DNA of 64,000 nt from Methanoculleus sediminis. GTDB lineage: Archaea; Halobacteriota; Methanomicrobia; Methanomicrobiales; Methanoculleaceae. A program made the translations under genes and the position numbers. Under the pieces are notes generated by a model, which saw nothing but the letters and a program-made list of their open reading frames with translations, was not told the DNA's origin and did not search any database. The stretch is from positions 621,017-685,016 of the forward strand of contig NZ_JXOJ01000002.1 of the NCBI RefSeq assembly GCF_001017125.1, given 5' to 3'. Within the stretch, counting starts at the first letter, position 1. The number at the start of each line of letters is the position of its first letter. This document shows, piece by piece, positions 60,944-64,000 of this stretch.

Positions 60944-62100
60944 GAGACGTAGCAGTAATCGGAGTCGGGTGCACGGAGTTCGGGGAGCACTGGGGAACCT
61001 CGTTCCGCGACCTCTTCGTCAAGGCCGGGGCGCTGGCGCTCGAGGATGCCGGTGTCACCGGCGAGAGGATCGACGCTCTCTACGTCGGGAACATGAGTGC
61101 CGGACGGTTCGTCGAGCAGGAGCACATCGGTGCCCTGATCGCGGATTACGCAGGCCTCGCGAGCAACAACATTCCCTCGACGAGGGTGGAGGCGGCCTGC
61201 GCCTCCGGCGGGCTTGCCTTCCGGCAGGCGGTCATCGCGGTCGCGAGCGGCATGGAGGATGTCGTCGTCGCGGCCGGCGTCGAGAAGATGACCGACGTCG
61301 GGACCGGAGCGAGCGTGGACATGCTCGCGAGCGCCGCAGACCGCGAGTGGGAAGGGTTCGCCGGAGCGACCTTCCCCGGGCTGTATGCGATGATCGCAAA
61401 AGACTACATGCACCGCTACCCCCTTACCCGGGAGCAGCTTGCACAGGTCGCGGTGAAGAACCACGAGAACGGCGCGAAGAACCCGATCGCACAATTCCGA
61501 AACCGAATCACGGTCGATACGGTCTTAAATTCGTCGCTCGTGGCCGACCCCCTGCGGCTCTTCGACTGCTCGCCGATCACCGACGGTGCGGCGGCGGTCG
61601 TGGTGGTTCCGCTCGAGCGTGCCCGCGAGTTCACCGACTCGCCGGTCAGGGTGCTTGCAAGCGCCCAGGCGAGCGACACGATATCGCTCCACGACCGGCG
61701 GGACATCTCGACCCTGGACGCCTCGGTCGCCGCAGGCAAGCGGGCGTTCGCCCAGGCGGGCCTCACCCACAAGGACATTGACATGGTGGAGGTCCACGAC
61801 TGCTTCACGATCGCGGAGATCTGCGCAATCGAGGACCTCGGGTTCTGCAAGAAGGGCGAAGCGGGGAGACTCACCGCGGACGGGGCGACTGCTCTCGGCG
61901 GGGAGATCCCGGTGAACACGAGCGGCGGCCTGAAGGCCTGCGGCCATCCGGTCGGTGCGACCGGGATCAAGCAGATCTGCGAGATCGTCGGCCAGCTCCG
62001 CGGCGAGGCCGCAGGTCGGCAGGTGGACGCGGAGATCGGTATGGCGCATAACGTCGGCGGCACCGGCGCGACGGTCGTCGTGCACATCCTGGGGGCCTAA
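60940..62100 (+). CDS. Acetyl-CoA C-acetyltransferase (SCP2-type thiolase)
   Basis: A 386-aa thiolase making acetoacetyl-CoA. It has the acyl-binding cysteine in [15 protein letters not shown] (about residue 87), [12 protein letters not shown], and the C-terminal [17 protein letters not shown] with the second cysteine and histidine. In methanogens this enzyme forms a complex with HMGS and the DUF35 protein so that acetoacetyl-CoA is passed on directly. Gene order here is HMGS, thiolase, DUF35. Confidence 0.95.
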   Translation: MRDVAVIGVGCTEFGEHWGTSFRDLFVKAGALALEDAGVTGERIDALYVGNMSAGRFVEQEHIGALIADYAGLASNNIPSTRVEAACASGGLAFRQAVIAVASGMEDVVVAAGVEKMTDVGTGASVDMLASAADREWEGFAGATFPGLYAMIAKDYMHRYPLTREQLAQVAVKNHENGAKNPIAQFRNRITVDTVLNSSLVADPLRLFDCSPITDGAAAVVVVPLERAREFTDSPVRVLASAQASDTISLHDRRDISTLDASVAAGKRAFAQAGLTHKDIDMVEVHDCFTIAEICAIEDLGFCKKGEAGRLTADGATALGGEIPVNTSGGLKACGHPVGATGIKQICEIVGQLRGEAAGRQVDAEIGMAHNVGGTGATVVVHILGA

Positions 62101-62102
62101 CC

Positions 62103-62495
62103 ATGTCGGTCTCACGGTTCTGGAGAAAGATTCCGCAGCGTTACAACCTCGTCGGGACGAAGTGCACAACCTGCGGGCGGCACTTCTTCCCGCCCCGGTC
62201 GCTCTGCCCCGACTGCCGGCGGAGCGGCAACATCGTCGACCACAAGTTCACCGGCGAAGGAGCGGTCGTCACCTACACGGTGATCCGGTCGGCAAGCGAC
62301 CAGTTCGAGAACACCACGCCCTACGTCCTCGCGGTCGTGGAACTCGACGAGGGCCCGAGGCTCACCACCCAGATCGCATGTCCCATCGAGGATATTAAGA
62401 TCGGGATGCGGGTCAAAAGCGTCTTCCGCCGGATAGCGGCGGACGGCGAGAGCGGCACCATCCACTACGGCACGAAGTTCGTCCCGGTGGAATAA
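62103..62495 (+). CDS. DUF35 zinc-ribbon/OB-fold scaffold protein of the thiolase-HMGS complex
   Basis: A 130-aa protein with a zinc ribbon (CTTCGRHFFPPRSLCPDCRRSG, about residues 18-39) and an OB fold (GAVVTYTVIRSA). In the methanogen complex DUF35 bridges thiolase and HMGS and helps shield the CoA intermediate. It begins 2 nt after the thiolase stop. Confidence 0.93.
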   Translation: MSVSRFWRKIPQRYNLVGTKCTTCGRHFFPPRSLCPDCRRSGNIVDHKFTGEGAVVTYTVIRSASDQFENTTPYVLAVVELDEGPRLTTQIACPIEDIKIGMRVKSVFRRIAADGESGTIHYGTKFVPVE

Positions 62496-62499
62496 ATCT

Positions 62500-62570
62500 A
62501 ACCCTTTTCGGGTTGGCAGGGGTTTCCCGCGCAGAGTGCGGGATTGAATCACGCTCTATACTTCTTTTTT
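62500..62570 (+). terminator. Terminator of the mevalonate operon
   Basis: Two hairpins, AACCC-TTTTC-GGGTT (62500-62514) and CCCGC/GCGGG (62526-62530, 62538-62542), precede a T6 run at 62565-62570. Confidence 0.55.
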
Positions 62571-62571
62571 G

Positions 62572-62605
62572 GTTCGCACGAGAGCGTAGCGAGATTGAGA
62601 CGTCA
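62572..62605 (+). repeat. Dispersed hairpin element, partial copy
   Basis: GAGAGCGTAGCGAGATTGAGA repeats the core GAGCGAAGCGAG-TTGAG of the element at 8780, but without a clear downstream stem. Confidence 0.45.
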
Positions 62606-62754
62606 TCAGGCTTTGAAGATGCAGGCGGTGTGTCCAGCGGTGCGGCGGATGCATGGGCGCCGAGGGGTGCAACGGGTTTCCCTCCGTCAGAGGATATCGG
62701 AATAACTTCAATCACAAGCTCCATCCACGGCTTTCCAGTGGATATCGCCAGGAG

Positions 62755-62890
62755 AGGGGGGGAGGGGACAGGGGAGTGCGAGCGCAGCGAGAATGAGAAA
62801 CTCGAAGAGTTTCGAGGGGGGATGCTCCCCCCTTCCCACCTGACGGTGGTCGAGCTCCGGGCGTTCCGCCCATCGCACTCCCCGTCAGCC
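62755..62890. repeat. Dispersed hairpin elements, facing pair
   Basis: A plus copy (GAGTGCGAGCGCAGCGAGAA then TGAG, stem GAAACTC-GAA-GAGTTTC near 62797-62813, G-run and C-run) faces a minus copy whose stem is CCACC-GTCA-GGTGG. The latter keeps the GTCA loop of the 9-kb array but changes both arms together. Confidence 0.6.
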
Positions 62891-63042
62891 CCACCCCCAA
62901 TGGCGATACTCCCACGGAATCCGTGCCAGATATAGCCATAGGAAGTTCGAAGGATAGAACCCGGGTGCCCCGGGTGCGAGGTTCGATGTTCCGCCAGGAA
63001 CGACTGCCTGCAGGATGCAAGAACCGCAATCTCCAGATCCCC

Positions 63043-63966
63043 TTACTTCTCCATCACAATATCATACACCGCGTGCCACTTCCCCGGCGAGTAGGTCCTG
63101 ACCTGCCGCTCGACGACCTCCCCACGGGTGACCTCGCGGATCAGGGGGAGGTATTCGCCCTCCTGCTCCTCGAGGGCGTAGAGGTGGATCGTGCCGCCGT
63201 CCCGGCAGAGGGCGGCTGCCGCCGGGAGGAACTCCGGCGCGGCGAGGGGGAGGTTCATGACGACCCGATCGAAGGGAGCAAAACCGAGCCGGGGGAGGTG
63301 CGCGGCGTCGGCGAGCATCGGGATGACGTTTCCGGCGCGGTTGAGCGCGATGTTCTCGATCAGGAGGTGGACCGCGGCGGGGTTGAGGTCCGCGGCGACG
63401 ACGAACCCTGCCTTCCCGGCGAGGGTGATCGCGAACGGCCCGACGCCGGCGAACATATCGAGCACCCGTTCTCCTTCCTCCATCGCCCCGAGAACCCGCT
63501 GCCGCTCGGTCGAGAGCCGGGCGGAGAAGTAGGCAAGGGAGAGATCGACATCGAAGGAGTGGCCGTACTCCGTCACCCGGGTGCGGGTGGAGGGAACTCC
63601 GGCAAGAACCGCAAACCGGCGGGTGCGGTACTCCCCCTCGACGGCGGTCTCCGGGAACAACACCGTATCGAGTGACGGCCGGGAGGCGAGCAGCCGCTCC
63701 GCGCCTTCGGGATCGTTCTCCTGCATGATGGCAATCCCGCCGACGAGCTCGTGGCGGGGGAGAACGAGGCGTTCCGGCACCGCCTCGAACTCGCACCGGA
63801 CGGCGCCCAAAACCTCCTCCGTCACCGGGAAGAGGACCGCGTCGCCCTCCGGCCGCGGGCGGAACCGACGGTCGAGGAGCCCCTCCTCAAGCAGCCGGCG
63901 CCGCGTCTCTTCAGCCTCTCGTCTCGGCACCGCAAGGCACCACTGTTCTTCTCCCAGATCGACCAC
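63043..63966 (-). CDS. trm5: tRNA (guanine37-N1)-methyltransferase, archaeal Trm5
   Basis: A 307-aa SAM-dependent methyltransferase making m1G37, needed for reading-frame maintenance. It has the D1-like N-terminal region, GHSFDVDLSLAYFSARLSTER, the SAM motif VLDMFAGVGPFAI near residue 167, ADLNPAAVHLLIENI, and the NLP motif in VVMNLPLAAPEFL. It uses a GTG start at 63966. A 16-bp inverted repeat lies 12-27 nt upstream. Confidence 0.92.
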   Translation of the reverse strand: MVDLGEEQWCLAVPRREAEETRRRLLEEGLLDRRFRPRPEGDAVLFPVTEEVLGAVRCEFEAVPERLVLPRHELVGGIAIMQENDPEGAERLLASRPSLDTVLFPETAVEGEYRTRRFAVLAGVPSTRTRVTEYGHSFDVDLSLAYFSARLSTERQRVLGAMEEGERVLDMFAGVGPFAITLAGKAGFVVAADLNPAAVHLLIENIALNRAGNVIPMLADAAHLPRLGFAPFDRVVMNLPLAAPEFLPAAAALCRDGGTIHLYALEEQEGEYLPLIREVTRGEVVERQVRTYSPGKWHAVYDIVMEK

Positions 63967-63977
63967 CAGCCATTTAG

Positions 63978-63993
63978 GTATGAGTTCTCATAC
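63978..63993. promoter_or_regulatory. Inverted repeat upstream of trm5
   Basis: GTATGAG-TT-CTCATAC has perfect 7-bp arms. It lies in the short leader or at the predicted start-site region of the Trm5 gene and could be an operator. Confidence 0.35.
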
Positions 63994-64000
63994 TTATTCA

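Larger units (their letters stand above)
62496..63042. other. Gene-free, repeat-rich region after the mevalonate operon
   Basis: No supported gene in about 550 bp. It contains a terminator and copies of the dispersed hairpin element, in both orientations. Confidence 0.65.

Noticed and set aside
1-64000. tRNA and rRNA genes
   Set aside because: I scanned the gaps by eye for T-loop-like GGTTCGAATCC patterns and acceptor stems and found none convincing. A tRNAscan run would settle it.

Overview
The window is G+C-rich archaeal DNA and looks like a chromosome segment of a methanogen of the Methanomicrobiales, most likely Methanoculleus-like (an inference from gene content and style; no methanogenesis enzyme lies inside the window). 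Archaeal markers include a thermosome subunit, RPA with its partner protein, TiaS, Trm5, deoxyhypusine synthase, CTP-dependent riboflavin kinase, the archaeal HMG-CoA synthase/thiolase/DUF35 trio, and many promoters whose TATA box lies about 26 nt before the start codon (leaderless or nearly leaderless mRNAs).

Region 1 (0.4-20.3 kb) is a surface-polymer locus. A tightly overlapping operon encodes a polyprenol-phosphate-type glycosyltransferase, WecB, WecC (together making UDP-ManNAcA), a GT4 glycosyltransferase, an unidentified toroid-like protein and a two-domain oxidoreductase. After a repeat-rich gap and a divergent radical SAM gene come three PaaK/CapK-type adenylate-forming ligases, three FemAB/GNAT-type transferases and a CapA-type phosphoesterase. 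The ligases share near-identical central DNA. My proposal is that this is an activation-and-transfer module that puts acyl or aminoacyl groups on a ManNAcA-containing surface glycan.

Region 2 (20.4-35.7 kb) is metabolic. It holds a four-subunit 2-oxoacid:ferredoxin oxidoreductase, an Hsp20, a thioredoxin-fold DUF255 protein, OsmC, a metallo-beta-lactamase/rhodanese protein with altered metal ligands, an ADP-forming acyl-CoA synthetase with its halves in beta-alpha order, and a FecBCD/BtuFCD-type transporter with two tandem lipoprotein receptors.

Region 3 (35.7-54.4 kb) holds housekeeping and signalling genes: Nudix, uracil-DNA glycosylase, a lipoprotein family with a decayed third copy, class II LysRS, two translationally coupled histidine kinases, thermosome, an HTH regulator, TiaS, deoxyhypusine synthase, PyrF, a stand-alone NrdD-tail protein coupled to CbiZ, a DUF1858 protein, and RPA with its associated protein.

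Region 4 (54.5-64 kb) holds a membrane-anchored beta-lactamase-fold hydrolase, a serine-recombinase-like protein that has lost catalytic residues, ribK-ribB, an HTH-HMGS-thiolase-DUF35 operon, and Trm5. Several intergenic regions (8.78-9.23, 44.4-44.6 and 62.5-62.9 kb) carry a family of GC-rich hairpin repeats whose stems vary with compensating changes.
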